From assembly GCA_907163375.1 (NCBI GenBank), contig CAJQUW010000527.1, positions 1-64,000 on the forward strand: 64,000 nt of DNA. Direction: 5' to 3'. This stretch comes from Prostheceraeus crozeri (Eukaryota; Platyhelminthes; Polycladida; Euryleptidae). Below, piece by piece: positions 52,840 through 63,101 of the stretch. A program made the translations under genes and the position numbers. A model generated the notes under the pieces. It did no database searches. It had not been told where the DNA came from and was given only the letters and a program-made list of their open reading frames with translations. The stretch's first letter is position 1; every line of letters begins with the position of its first letter.

Positions 52840-55800
52840 TCTTGAACATCTTCTCCGCTATAAGGTAGCATAATACCATTTGCATTAGGCGCTTGACGTT
52901 TAAGAATAATTATTTTACCAGTGAATCTTTTTTTCTTCAGTGTTATTATTTTTATCAGGAATACTAATACCAGTTTCTAAAGATCTTTTCCATGGTTTAT
53001 TAACAATTGTTGTCAATGTTTCGCCATGGTATAATTGAATGAAATCTTCTACTTTTACTTTAGTTTTTGTATAACCCTTAAAAATGTTTTCTTTTCACTA
53101 AGTCTCCCTTGTTCATCTACAGTAATACAATATTTTATTTTGGGAGCGATAAACAATCCATATATAATTCCCCCTTTACCATAATCATTTTTCCCTTGGC
53201 ATAATTCCCCGCCAACATATCCAGCCGCATCTAATTTATTGAAGAGTTCATTGGAAATGTATATGGAATCAGTATCTGTGTAATGTATGTGTTTTTCTTA
53301 AAAACCATTAATTTCTAAAATAAAGTTGTTCATGATTCGTCTAGAGTGAGCAAGAATAAAAGAACATAAATGTGATGGCATGAATGATGTCTTTTCAGTG
53401 TCTGTAATATTAGCTTTAAGAAATTCATCATCTTCCATTTCTACTTTCACTAAGAATTGTTCATCATTTACTTTTTCAAAATCTTTTACTTCTTGAGTGA
53501 AATTTTTTCTCAATGTACTTTCATTCCATAAATGATATTTAGTGGTTATGTCTTTTTGTACGGTTTTTCCATATAGTGAATTCATTAATAATTTAATTAA
53601 CTCATCGCCTACAGTGTTTCCTTCTATTTTATATTTTTTTCTTAAATTAAAGAGCTTTTCAATGTATTTGCGAAATGGTGAAACGTGATAATTTTCTTCA
53701 TAAATTATACCATCTGTAATAGATAATATTTTCCCGCCGCATCTAACAATTTCTTGTATATCTACAGAAGTTAATACATCATAACACATTCCATTCCTAA
53801 ACCTTATTATTTCTTGATTGCAATTGTTTTCATTCTTTACCTTATCTTTCGCAGGAACTGGTTGAAAAAACATCTCATCAGGATAATGAAACGCAAGTGT
53901 GAATATTCCAGTTTTAGGACGGAATGATTGAGTGTTAAATTGATATAATACTGCTTGTTCTTCTTCTTGTCTAAATTTTCTAGCGGATTCAGCTTTAGGG
54001 TATTCTGAATGTTCGTCATACATAGCTGATGGATATAAAGATGTTGCATCAAAAGCCATTAAGAATTCATTTTGTTGTTCGAATAGTTTATGTTTAATTT
54101 CTTTACAAAGAGCATTCTTGTCTTGCAACTGATTATACTGCTTCATTAAATCCATTAAATTATTACCTGGGGGCAAAACCCCCTCAGCGTAGCACCCAGG
54201 TAAATACCTCTGTAATATTGGTAGCAAGATGTTACAAAATGGAGATTCGTAATGTCTTATATTGGCTGAAACTCTTCCACCTTTAACAGATTTTCTAACA
54301 TAGTTTCTAGTCCATAAATCAGTAAGTGAGTGTATAAGTGTATTGTCATCTTGTACGTTCTTCATCCAACCGTTAAATGTTAAAGCAGAAGATGTTAAAT
54401 TAGTAGTTATATCTTCACCAATTAATTCTTGCATTACTTGATTATACTTGTAATACAAAATGCTAATGAAAGAACATCGTTAATTAAATACGGTTTCCAC
54501 TCATGTTCTTTTTCCTGATAATTGTCATGTGTAATTTCGCCAATTTCATAATTTAATTTACACATATTGGTAGGGGTTTTAAAATTCTCGCACCATTTGG
54601 AAAGACTTGTTTTCACGTGTTGATAGCTACATTTCATTACAATAGTTTGTAAAGGTTTGCTTGGTTTTATGTTACGTTTTGTAGAGTCACCTAGTTGCTT
54701 AGATCTAGAGGAACGTTGAATGTACTTACTAACACTTTCAGTTGTATAAGGATTTTGTAAAGAAGCAGTGAGTTTTCCTCTTGATGTTTTAAGCGGTGGT
54801 TTAGTTAATTTAAAATTAGATTTGAGTGGAAAATATGCATCGAATCCTGATGAATTATGTGCTATTAAAGTTACTTTCGAATGATTAAAAGATCCAAGGT
54901 TTTTGAAAAATTGATGTATCGGACATACGTCCTCTGGGTTTCCCCCGAACGGACATTCATCTTGTTTCCTAATAAAGATTTGCACACAACGTTGAAGTTT
55001 GTTAAGTTCTGCTCCAGTTAAGTTGTTGTATTCACTTATCTGTTTCTTAAGTTCTTTAATTTCCGCTGGATCTTGACTCTTTTTTAGTTTCATCATGTCA
55101 CATAATAAACGTTTGTCCACTTCTGACAATCTCCGCTTCGGTAAGCAACACATGAATTTATTGAAATTGATAGCGCCTAAAGCATAAGGAATAGGATGGG
55201 CTGTTGCACAACGAGGATCTGGATAAGTTTCGAGATCCCATATATATGTTGAACCATAGTCAATTGGTTTCTTTGTTATGGTCTTATACGGAAGTGTTGT
55301 TAGATTTTCATCAGTAACGGTTTTATATATTGTTTTGAAATTATTTTTAATTTCTCTAATAGCTTCTGTTTTGTAGAAATTATTTATTAAACAGTAGTGT
55401 CCTATTGATGAACCTTCGTGAGAATAATTGTAATAAACGTAATTATGCGACGTTGTAATACCTCCAGGATTTAAATGACGATTGGCAGGACTATAATATT
55501 GAACACATTCTCCAAAGTATGTATTGAATTGAGAAAACTTGCAGTTTGTCATTACTCCTGTTCTAGATGTAGCTTTCTCTTTATATAAAAAGTCATTAAA
55601 CATGTCAAACATATTTTCAGCTTGTTCTTGATTGAACCCACGTAAGGCGTTATAACATTTTAGAAAGCAGAAATCTTCAGAAGGAATGTAACAATATTGA
55701 CCGATGTATTCTTTGATTCTATATTTCATATTAATACCAGCGCCTCTATGTGATCTTTGTACTAGTTTCATACCAAAATCTTCGTATTTGATACTACCTG

Positions 55801-56257
55801 TAAAAACCCATTCATTAGTATCTGATTTGTGATCTTGATTACGAAGCCATGTTTCAAATGAATTTTTATTATAAAATGTAGCGTAAAAGTTTGGTATCGT
55901 GGTTCCATCTTCTTTGTTTATTACACCCAATAAATTTAAAACTTTCCCATTTCTTAAAAGAGCACGTATATCATTTTCTACATTAGTAAAAAGTTCATTT
56001 TCATACGTGATAACGTTCGGATTAAACAGATTCAGTAGATCATCACCAAGTCTATCATCAGAGAATATATCAGTAATTGGTGTGGCTGATGTTTCCTTTG
56101 TTCTACGGTTCTGTTTTTTAATATTACGTCTAATACTACGCCTAGTACGTTTCTGTTTTTTAATACGTCTCCTACGTTTAATTTGTGCATCAAATTCATC
56201 AATTTGTTTCTTGATGAATTCATCAATTGCGTGCTCTGGTCCTTTAACATTTTCCAT
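52840..56257 (-). pseudogene. Polinton family B DNA polymerase, fossil
   Basis: Minus-strand protein-primed-type family B polymerase, the replication enzyme of the element. It starts at ATG 56,257 with a very basic N-terminal stretch. Downstream come the 3'-5' exonuclease motifs (TYIWDLETYPDP with its D-x-E pair; LIAHNSSGFDAYF), then polymerase motif A (DATSLYPSAMYDEHSEYPK) and motif B (LLMNSLYGKTVQKD). The region toward 52,840 still has family-like sequence. It is broken and not open as one frame, so I list it as a single fossil region. The family length is about 1,000-1,200 residues, which the span matches. Confidence 0.88.
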
Positions 56258-56621
56258 TATTTACGTTTTTTAATAAAAAATTTATGTTTTTCACGTATAC
56301 AGGAATATTTAGTTGTGCTAATATTTCTAAATCATAAACAGTTAAATGCTCTTTATTAACCAACCACCATAAATTATTATAAGCTAAAAATACTCTGAAA
56401 CTTCGCAGACAAAGGGGGAAGTCTTTTGTTTTCGTGTAACTTCTTATACCGTGTTTTATTTTATAGTCTTTCACGAATTGCATATATTGTCGATAGTAAT
56501 GAAATTTAACTTCATGTTTCGGGGTGAGAGGGTTTGTAGGATGACGATAATTTTTTAAAACTGGTACGTGTTCTATTTTATAGGCCTTTGTCCTCTGAGT
56601 TTCACTCACCTCATTAATCAT
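56244..56621 (-). CDS. Polinton accessory frame, 125 residues, unknown
   Basis: A minus-strand frame that overlaps the start of the polymerase by 14 bases, as compact viral genes do. Basic and aromatic-rich (HEVKFHYYRQYMQFVKDYKI, FRVFLAYNNLWWLVNKEHLT). No recognised domain; it may act in replication given its place just upstream of the polymerase. ATG is preceded by TTTTAAAA. Confidence 0.5.
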   Translation of the reverse strand: MINEVSETQRTKAYKIEHVPVLKNYRHPTNPLTPKHEVKFHYYRQYMQFVKDYKIKHGIRSYTKTKDFPLCLRSFRVFLAYNNLWWLVNKEHLTVYDLEILAQLNIPVYVKNINFLLKNVNNGKC

Positions 56622-56635
56622 TTTTAAAACAAAAA

Positions 56636-56866
56636 TTACATTTTATGTACTTCCTCTATTATTGGGCGCATAGCACTTAATGTATTTTTGGCATCAGAGA
56701 CTAGAGGTTGTACATTCTTTAATACATCACGGAGATCATTAATTCCTGTTCTAATAACATCTAGAGTATCTCTATTTTCTAATCGCTTCGGGGTTGCTAT
56801 CTTTAATACATTATTTAAATAATGATCGAAATAGAAATAAAATGTTTCAGGTATGATAGTTAGCAT
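56636..56866 (-). CDS. Polinton small helical frame, 76 residues
   Basis: A short minus-strand frame (MLTIIPETFYFYFDHYLNNV, then a charged helical part with GINDLRDVLKNVQPLV). It is first in the minus-strand block. Coding status is plausible because the frame is continuous with the block and protein-like, but no family is recognised. Confidence 0.4.
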   Translation of the reverse strand: MLTIIPETFYFYFDHYLNNVLKIATPKRLENRDTLDVIRTGINDLRDVLKNVQPLVSDAKNTLSAMRPIIEEVHKM

Positions 56867-57030
56867 GAACTACATTCATATGTTTATTTAATAATGCTTT
56901 ATTACGAAAAGATAAATTACAGATTTCGCATAGAACCTTGGTTCCGTTGTCTGCATCTTCGTTGCCGAGACGCGAAGCGACGACTTTGTTGGATAACATA
57001 TTTTTAGCAGAAAAAAATAATCTAGAAAAA

Positions 57031-57354
57031 ATGATGTTAACAAATGTTGGCGGGTGTGCTTACATTCCGAATAATCAAGAATCAGAAATAGAACTAGACA
57101 ACTATATCATGAAAACTGGAGACGTTTTAACAGGACCGTTACATCTTTCTATTCTTCCACAACAAAGTACTGAGTTGGTAAGTAAAGAATATGTTGATAA
57201 ACAGTTTGAGAGAATTGTGTCACTGCTGTCTCCACTAATGAAAGAACCCAAGCTTCTAAAGCAGAATGATGAAAGACTGCAAGAAAGGCTAGCAGACCTA
57301 AGTAGCAAACATGGAAATATAGAAGCAGATATATCAAAACTTCATAAAAAATAA
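57031..57354 (+). CDS. Polinton fibre-like protein with phage tail-fibre motif and coiled coil
   Basis: A 107-residue frame from ATG 57,031 (preceded by GAAAAA; the open frame extends further 5'). The middle reads MKTGDVLTGPLHLS, then LVSKEYVDKQF. This is the same arrangement as the G-D-x-(L/M)-T-G-x-L-x-L ... K-x-Y-V-D module repeated in phage tail and short-tail fibres. A C-terminal coiled coil follows (LKQNDERLQERLADLSSKHG). Together these suggest a trimeric fibre or spike-type attachment protein. It is much shorter than a phage fibre and has one module only. The functional reading is inference. Confidence 0.55.
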   Translation: MMLTNVGGCAYIPNNQESEIELDNYIMKTGDVLTGPLHLSILPQQSTELVSKEYVDKQFERIVSLLSPLMKEPKLLKQNDERLQERLADLSSKHGNIEADISKLHKK

Positions 57355-57574
57355 CAGAACAGTCAAAGATTGTAATCCTATTATCAATAACTTTAAGGGG
57401 TGCCATTATAAAGAATACAAATCAAAATAAACAACTGAAAGAAGAGTTAGAAAAAGTTAGCGAAAAGAATCGAAAATTATTACAACACTTTCAACAGATG
57501 CAAACCACATTCCAAAAAAAATTGTTGATGAATTAAGTAGCCGAATCACACAACAAGCAAAGCACATAAACAGA

Positions 57575-57868
57575 ATGATAAATGAAGTTAAAGCACTTAA
57601 ACAAAAGGTTAGTGAATTGAAGACCCTTAAAACGAATTTAGAACATGAAGTAAAGAAAAATTCTAAAGGAAATAAGGAACAGTTGAATGCTATTAAAGTT
57701 CAATTGGCTAATCTTAAAACAGAAGTAAAGAAAAGTGAGAAAAAATTAGAAGTAAATGAAAAAGAAATTAAAGTACATCACACGCTGCTTGACGCAATAG
57801 ATAACGTGCAGCGGAAAATTAATAAAGTTATCGCGAAGCTGTTGTCCATTCACAAACGTAAATCTTAA
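57575..57868 (+). CDS. Polinton coiled-coil protein, 97 residues
   Basis: Almost entirely coiled coil, Lys/Glu-rich with regular hydrophobic heptads (VKALKQKVSELKTLKTNLEH and on), ending in a basic tail KRKS. It follows the fibre-like frame on the same strand and may be related to that part. No other domain. Confidence 0.45.
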   Translation: MINEVKALKQKVSELKTLKTNLEHEVKKNSKGNKEQLNAIKVQLANLKTEVKKSEKKLEVNEKEIKVHHTLLDAIDNVQRKINKVIAKLLSIHKRKS

Positions 57869-57930
57869 TAGAATTTAGCCGTCCACAAACGTAAATATTT
57901 TTAACAAAAGTCAAATTTAAGCTTAAAAAA

Positions 57931-58365
57931 ATGCCTATAATTTATAAACACAATCTTAAACATTTTGCTTCAAATAATAAAATTGCTCATGAACCATCTC
58001 TGAAACCTGTGTACCATTATGATAGTGTAGAAACTGTTCAAACAGAAGGAGCTGGCATCTTTTCTGGCATCGGCAGTATCGTTAACTTGATTAAAAATAA
58101 TAAAGATTTGATTTCATCTGCTGCTAAAGGAGCAGCTGCTATAGGTAGTGCAGCTAGTGCAATATCGAATGCTGTTAAGTCACAAAACGAATTAAAACAA
58201 CTAGAAGCTATTCGCAAACTTAGAAATGATGCAAAAGAAATGCAAAAAGACAAAAAGCTCTCAGAGGAAACAAAAAACAAAATTGCTAAATTAACGAAGA
58301 TGGAAAGTAAACATGATGAAAAAACAATTGAAGAAATGAGAGGAAATGGTCTAGCAAAATTCTAG
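57931..58365 (+). CDS. Polinton small virion protein with amphipathic Gly/Ala core
   Basis: 144 residues. After a polar N-terminus comes GAGIFSGIGSIVNLIKNNKD, then AAKGAAAIGSAASAISNAVK, an amphipathic, small-residue-rich stretch of the kind found in membrane-active internal capsid proteins such as adenovirus protein VI. A charged helical tail follows. It precedes the capsid region by about 30 bases, and its ATG is preceded by AAGCTTAAAAAA. The functional call is inferred from composition and position. Confidence 0.5.
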   Translation: MPIIYKHNLKHFASNNKIAHEPSLKPVYHYDSVETVQTEGAGIFSGIGSIVNLIKNNKDLISSAAKGAAAIGSAASAISNAVKSQNELKQLEAIRKLRNDAKEMQKDKKLSEETKNKIAKLTKMESKHDEKTIEEMRGNGLAKF

Positions 58366-58398
58366 TACCAAACTGATTTTTTCTAATAAAAAAATATA

Positions 58399-59952
58399 AT
58401 GTCAACTCTGATTGAAAGCAAATTTAGATCAGACGATCCCCCGTTTGTCAGTTATAATCAAAAAAAGAATGATTATATAAGAGTTGCTATGAACCCCGGT
58501 TCTTCAGGAAGAGTGAATACTGGAGGTGATTTAATTTTTGAAGTTGATAATCAGCAAAGTTATTTATATTTACCCGATTCATTTTTACACTGTGAATATT
58601 CACTACACTGTAAACTGTCACCTCCTAAAATCGAAGAAATCTGCATCCTAAAGCGCGACACACTAGAATTTTAGGAGGTTGCGTGAAATAGAATGCTGAC
58701 ATACTAAAGAGAAAAATAACACTAGTGCGCTAGCCTCCTAAAACGCTTTGCTTTAGGATTTTTTTATTAGTTACGAATAGTGTCTCGCTTCAGTGTGTGA
58801 TTTAGGAGGTGCTGGTTTAGAGTGTATATTCTGATGCTAATTTTACAACACCATTGCCTGCTACGGATAATATTACATTAGAAAACAATTTCTTCCCAAT
58901 ATTATTCACACAAATGCGTTTAGATGTTGCAACTCAAAATATAGAAACAATAAGTCATTCACCTGGTATTATTGATTCAATGCTTCGATTTGTTACAATA
59001 GGTGAAAATACTAAAATGCATGAAATCGAAGGTTGGTTTCCTGATAACCATACCGGCATACTTAAAGATGATTTAACTCACACTGGAACAGATGCAGCAG
59101 GAATTGCGAAAGATGTAGAAAACATCGTGAAACAGTTAAACAGTACACAAAATAGCTCATATCAGAAAAGACGTAATTTAATAATAGAAGTAAACAAACT
59201 GTTGATTGGTCATTGTCTCCATTATTCGGTTATTTGGATTACACTAAAATATCATGTCAATTGAAATTCAAACTCATAGTTCATCGTACTTTAAATAATG
59301 AAGCAATATTTTATGGAAAGGCTGGGAAGAAAGCATACCTAAAAATTGATAGACTTGAATGGTGGGTAAAACATATTACTCCTAGTTTAGAGGTTGAAAC
59401 AAATATTGCGAAAAGATTAAATACGAACAAACCAATTCCAGTAAGTTTTTTGAAGCGTACTGCGAGCTCTGTCACTTTTACTGAACAAAGATTTAACTGG
59501 CATTTCACAAGGACATCAAATACTCCAAGATATTTTTTACTCACTTTTCAAAAGAATGAAACACCTAGTCTTGATAAGAACAATAGTCTTTTCCATATTA
59601 ATTCAATTCGAAGTTTACAAATTTCTTTAAATCAAACACGTTATCCTATCGATCCATTAAGATTTGATAACACCAATAATCAATTTATGGAAGGATATGA
59701 CGCTTATAGAAATTTGTGTCGAGAATTTTGAGTAGAAGCACAATTAACTCCTGTAGATTGGAAGAATTTATATCCTGTCTTATGCTTTGATTTAAACGCA
59801 CAATCGGAAGATATTATTAAGAATGGTTGTGATGTGACAATTAATTTTGAAAAAACAAATTCCACAACCTCATTGATGGCTTATGGTTTATTGCTAGAAG
59901 ACGCCGAATATTCTATTGAAATTCTTAATGAAAAAATGGTTAGGATCGGCTA
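58399..59952 (+). pseudogene. Polinton major capsid protein region, fossil
   Basis: A region with the features of the double jelly-roll major capsid protein of Polintons, found between the small virion protein and the PX-like gene as in related elements. It starts STLIESKFRSDDPPFVSYNQ and holds GGDLIFEVDNQQSYLYLPDS and, later, EAIFYGKAGKKAYLKIDRLE and FNWHFTRTSNTPRYFLLTFQ. It is interrupted by a 193-bp MITE and is otherwise broken, so it is listed as one fossil region. Assignment rests on style, position and length. Confidence 0.72.
58619..58811. mobile_element. MITE inserted in the Polinton capsid region
   Basis: A 193-bp insertion whose ends are perfect inverted 11-mers, CACCTCCTAAA (58,619-58,629) and its complement TTTAGGAGGTG (58,801-58,811). 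Inside are two more inverted copies of the same word (ATTTTAGGAGG near 58,669 and GCCTCCTAAAAC near 58,733), giving four CCTCCTAAA words in alternating orientation. It has no coding capacity and the target duplication is unclear. It is younger than the Polinton it sits in. Confidence 0.72.
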
Positions 59953-60066
59953 AAGCCAGAGGAGCTTCTCTCCGATCGGTTAGTAACCTGAACAAAAAGT
60001 GATAGGCTAAACCCTCTGAACAAAAGTGATCGGCTAAGCCCAAGACTATAAATTTTTTATTAAAAA
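59953..60066. repeat. Short repeated words between capsid region and PX-like gene
   Basis: The words GAACAAAAAGTGATAGGCTA and GAACAAAAGTGATCGGCTAA occur about 30 bases apart, with GATCGGCTAAA and GATCGGTTAG nearby, so a small direct repeat fills the spacer before the ATG at 60,067. Confidence 0.5.
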
Positions 60067-60540
60067 ATGAATAATAAAACGGTTGAATTAAAACTACGTA
60101 GCATCATTGACAAAAATACCCCTAAAACTATTACGATTGACAAAAAGAAGTATTACATAAGTAAACCAATGATAGAGAATATCAAATTACAAGAAGAAAA
60201 GCATGGTGGAATTCTCCCATTAATTCCACTAATCATAGGTGGTATAGCAGCAGCAGGAAGTGTTGCAGGTGGGACAGGTGGTATTGTCCAGGCAGTAAAT
60301 AAAAATAAATCAGAGAAGGCAGCATTAGAAGAACAAAAACGACAAAAACGACATAATCGAGAGTTAGAGAAAGTTGATAGAGGTGAGGGAATAGTAGATA
60401 ATTTTATTAGTAAATTAAATTTAGGTGATGAGGGGAAACGAGTTCTTAAAAATGTACTAAATAATATTGATGATTTAATTCAAATAAAAGAAACGAAAGA
60501 TGGATCTGGCATATATCTAAATCCTAGTACGGTACGTTAA
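60067..60540 (+). CDS. Polinton PX-like minor core protein
   Basis: 157 residues. The diagnostic part is GGILPLIPLIIGGIAAAGSV followed by AGGTGGIVQAVNKNK. This glycine-rich hydrophobic hairpin recurs in Polinton and adenovirus minor core or membrane-lytic proteins. The paired Gly before the hydrophobic part (HGG/I) is compatible with an adenain-type cleavage site, which fits the protease encoded by the same element. The tail is charged and helical. The start is preceded by TTATTAAAAA. Confidence 0.62.
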   Translation: MNNKTVELKLRSIIDKNTPKTITIDKKKYYISKPMIENIKLQEEKHGGILPLIPLIIGGIAAAGSVAGGTGGIVQAVNKNKSEKAALEEQKRQKRHNRELEKVDRGEGIVDNFISKLNLGDEGKRVLKNVLNNIDDLIQIKETKDGSGIYLNPSTVR

Positions 60541-60556
60541 AAATTAATCTTTAAAA

Positions 60557-61855
60557 ATGAGCGAAGTGGATTCCTTGAATTTGAATAACTTAAGAATTTC
60601 AACTCTAGATCTAATGGATTATCTCTTAAAAGTACATAGAACCTCAAATTCTCACCACACCGGTGGCGATATACAAAAAGCATTAGAAAACTTTCCTGGC
60701 TTTATTTGGAGTAAATATTCGAAAGAGAAACATCTACCCGGTCATAATTTTACTGGTCCCGGCACAAGATTAGATTTAAGATTAAACGATGATAATACAC
60801 CTAGAGAAAATAGTAAACCAATAAATAGAGTAGATGCCGCGGCTTACCGACATGATTTAGCTTATCGAAATCATGACCTAATTTCTCGACATGTAGCTGA
60901 TAAGACAATGATAAAAGAATTATATGGTATTCAGAATCCTTCCTTTAGAGAAAGAATTGAAAGAATGTTTGTTAAGAAAGCTTTACAAGCAAAAATGCTT
61001 TTTGGCCAGGGGATAGATGAAACGACAGCAAAGCTGTCTGAGAGCAACGCTCGAACCTACGCGTCCGAAATTCATAGGGAATACAGAAAGCCGAAATATC
61101 TATTGAAAGTAAAAGTATTTAATAAAGATGATATTTGGAGTGCTGATCTAATAAATATGCCTAATGAAAGAGGGTTTAAATACGCATTGACCGTTATAGA
61201 TTTATATACACGATACGCTTGGGTAAAGCCTTTAAAAGACAAAAGTGGTCTATCAGTTAAATATGCGTTTGAAGAAATCTTTAAAGAAAGTTTTAGAAAG
61301 CCAAAAAAGCTATTCGTTGATAAAGGGTCGGAATTTTTTAACCGAAATGTAAAGCCACTATTTGAAACTGTTTATTCCACAGAAAATGCTGGAAAGGCTG
61401 TAGGTTTGTAGGCTGTAGAGCGTTTCAATAGATCATTAAAAAATAAAATTTTCAAGAATTTTACTCAGCAAGGAAATCAGAAATGGTTGAAGATATTACC
61501 AGGAATTGTAGAGCAGTACATGAATAAAGTTCATTCTGGTATTGAAGAAACCCCAAAGAATGCTTCTAACGACTCCGATTTGATACGAAAGAAAATATTC
61601 GAAAATAATTATTCGAATGAGAGTAATCCGAATTTACAGAAACTTAAGCCGAAATTTAAAATTGGAGATAGAGTTAGAATATTTAAGTATAAGAATAAAT
61701 TTGAAAAGGGCATCGTCGCATACTGGACGAAAGAGATATTTGAAGTTTGTAAAATAAACCAAACTTATCCGATTACTTATGAAATTAAAGATTTAGATAA
61801 TGAGGATATCAGAGGCCGATTTTATGAAAACGAATTACAATTAACCCAGCTTTAA
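60557..61855 (+). pseudogene. Polinton phospholipase A2-like module and retroviral-type integrase, fossil
   Basis: One open frame begins with a phospholipase A2-like module of the parvovirus VP1 type: the calcium loop HLPGHNFTGPGTRLD near residues 60-75 and the His-Asp active-site helix VDAAAYRHDLAYRNHD near 93-108. The same frame continues into an rve integrase core: IWSADLINMP with the first catalytic Asp, VIDLYTRYAWVKPLKDKSG, and FVDKGSEFFNRNV with the second. Family-typical integrase C-terminal sequence, an SH3-like region (FKIGDRVRIFKYKNKFEKG; TYEIKDLDNE), lies toward 61,855. The integrase region is broken overall. In related elements the two activities are separate genes, so the shared frame is unusual. 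Confidence 0.8.
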
Positions 61856-61939
61856 CCTCTAGGTGGCGCTTTAGCTAGCTTCGTTTTTGAACTTTAATCA
61901 CAGTAATTGATACTAACGTTTTTCGGGAAATAAATTCCC

Positions 61940-62368
61940 TTAATCAACTTCTTTATTCAATTCTAACATAATATCAAGAAATGGTACTCCTTTTTGTAAT
62001 TTATACAAAACATATAAACATAATTCACCACAGCAGGTTGTTCCTGGTTTTTGAATTTGAAATGTATTATAAATTCCAGTTCCAAGTAAATTTTTGACTT
62101 CATTTGTTGGAGGCAATCCATAAGAGTCGAAGTAGTAATTATCCCCATTTTTATTTCTATGTCCCGCTGACCAATGTACGCCTTTTTGGTCTGAAGTGTA
62201 AAGATTCGTTATGAAATTTACATTATTTTTATTTTTTAGTTGACATAATTCGTCACGCATTAAGAAGTCTAAATTCCTTATTCCTAATTGTTTAGCCATT
62301 TTCTCTAGATCAAAGTTTGTAGTTGTTTGTTTACCGTATTGTTTTAGGAAGTCTTTTATGTTACTCAT
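61940..62368 (-). CDS. Polinton adenain-type cysteine protease
   Basis: 142 residues on the minus strand. A Ulp1/adenain fold is suggested by the His in KGVHWSAGHR, the Asp in YYFDSYGLPP and the Cys in TTCCGELCLYVLYKLQKG, in the order and spacing of the family's His-Asp-Cys triad. In Polintons it is the maturation protease that cuts capsid and core proteins. It lies convergent to the integrase, with ATG preceded by TTATAAA. Confidence 0.85.
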   Translation of the reverse strand: MSNIKDFLKQYGKQTTTNFDLEKMAKQLGIRNLDFLMRDELCQLKNKNNVNFITNLYTSDQKGVHWSAGHRNKNGDNYYFDSYGLPPTNEVKNLLGTGIYNTFQIQKPGTTCCGELCLYVLYKLQKGVPFLDIMLELNKEVD

Positions 62369-62616
62369 TTTATAATAAATAATAAATTTCTTGTAGGGTC
62401 CCCCTCCAGGAGAAGAAATGTCAGAAGACTTACCTTGCTACTTATTCGTTTTTGAAATGATTATATTATAATTATTCACAAATTCTAATCTACATTGTTT
62501 GACAGACGTCCATTATCTTCATGAACTTCTCAAAGTGAATTAGAAAAAAACTGAGTTTAGATAGTTTTTGAATCACTGCTTGCTTACTTGCTTTTCAGAT
62601 GTAATCGTCCACAAAA

Positions 62617-63042
62617 TCATTTGTCTTGAATAGCTGGCAATTGTGATGACTCTTCATCTTGAGTTGATGATGTTCCTGGTTGTAGATTTAAAACAATTTG
62701 GCTTGTTTTCATTGTCTTATTATAATAATCCGTTTCAAGTCGTTCATCAAGAGTTCGTTTCATTCTCGCCGTTTCACGTTTTACAATATATTGGTTTTGT
62801 AAAGTTCTTCGCTTGCGTTCTAATGCAGCAGCGCCTTTAACTTCGTTTAAAATTCGCTGTGATATTTCACACGACGTCAAGAAATCATCAAAATCAATAT
62901 CACTAAAGTTTTCCAAACTTTTTTGTAGATCCACAGTATTTATGAAATGATTCTTCTTTACAAATTCGTTGATCAAGCACACTTTTTTTGCTGTCTGTCC
63001 TTTTGTCGTTTCAATACGATCGCCCAAATTTTTGCTCATCAT
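62617..63042 (-). CDS. Polinton accessory frame, 141 residues, unknown
   Basis: Basic, helical minus-strand frame (KKVCLINEFVKKNHFINTVD, DFDDFLTSCEISQRILNEVK, ALERKRRTLQNQYIVKRETA) with an acidic Ser/Gln tail. A Lys/Arg-rich helix suggests nucleic-acid contact or a coiled coil. Function unknown. Unlike most frames of the element it lacks an A-run just before its ATG. Confidence 0.45.
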   Translation of the reverse strand: MMSKNLGDRIETTKGQTAKKVCLINEFVKKNHFINTVDLQKSLENFSDIDFDDFLTSCEISQRILNEVKGAAALERKRRTLQNQYIVKRETARMKRTLDERLETDYYNKTMKTSQIVLNLQPGTSSTQDEESSQLPAIQDK

Positions 63043-63101
63043 GAATGATAGAAGTGAATGAGATGAATTAAAATAACAACTGTCTCGTATATCGTCGTTT
63101 T

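Noticed and set aside
53837-54052. A second minus-strand frame inside the polymerase region
   Set aside because: Shadow of the polymerase in another frame.
55899-56273. Plus-strand hydrophobic 124-codon frame over the polymerase start
   Set aside because: Antisense of the very basic polymerase N-terminus, which gives Leu/Phe-rich nonsense when reversed.
57102-58280. Minus-strand frames under the fibre-like and small virion genes
   Set aside because: Antisense shadows of plus-strand genes with better start context and family features.
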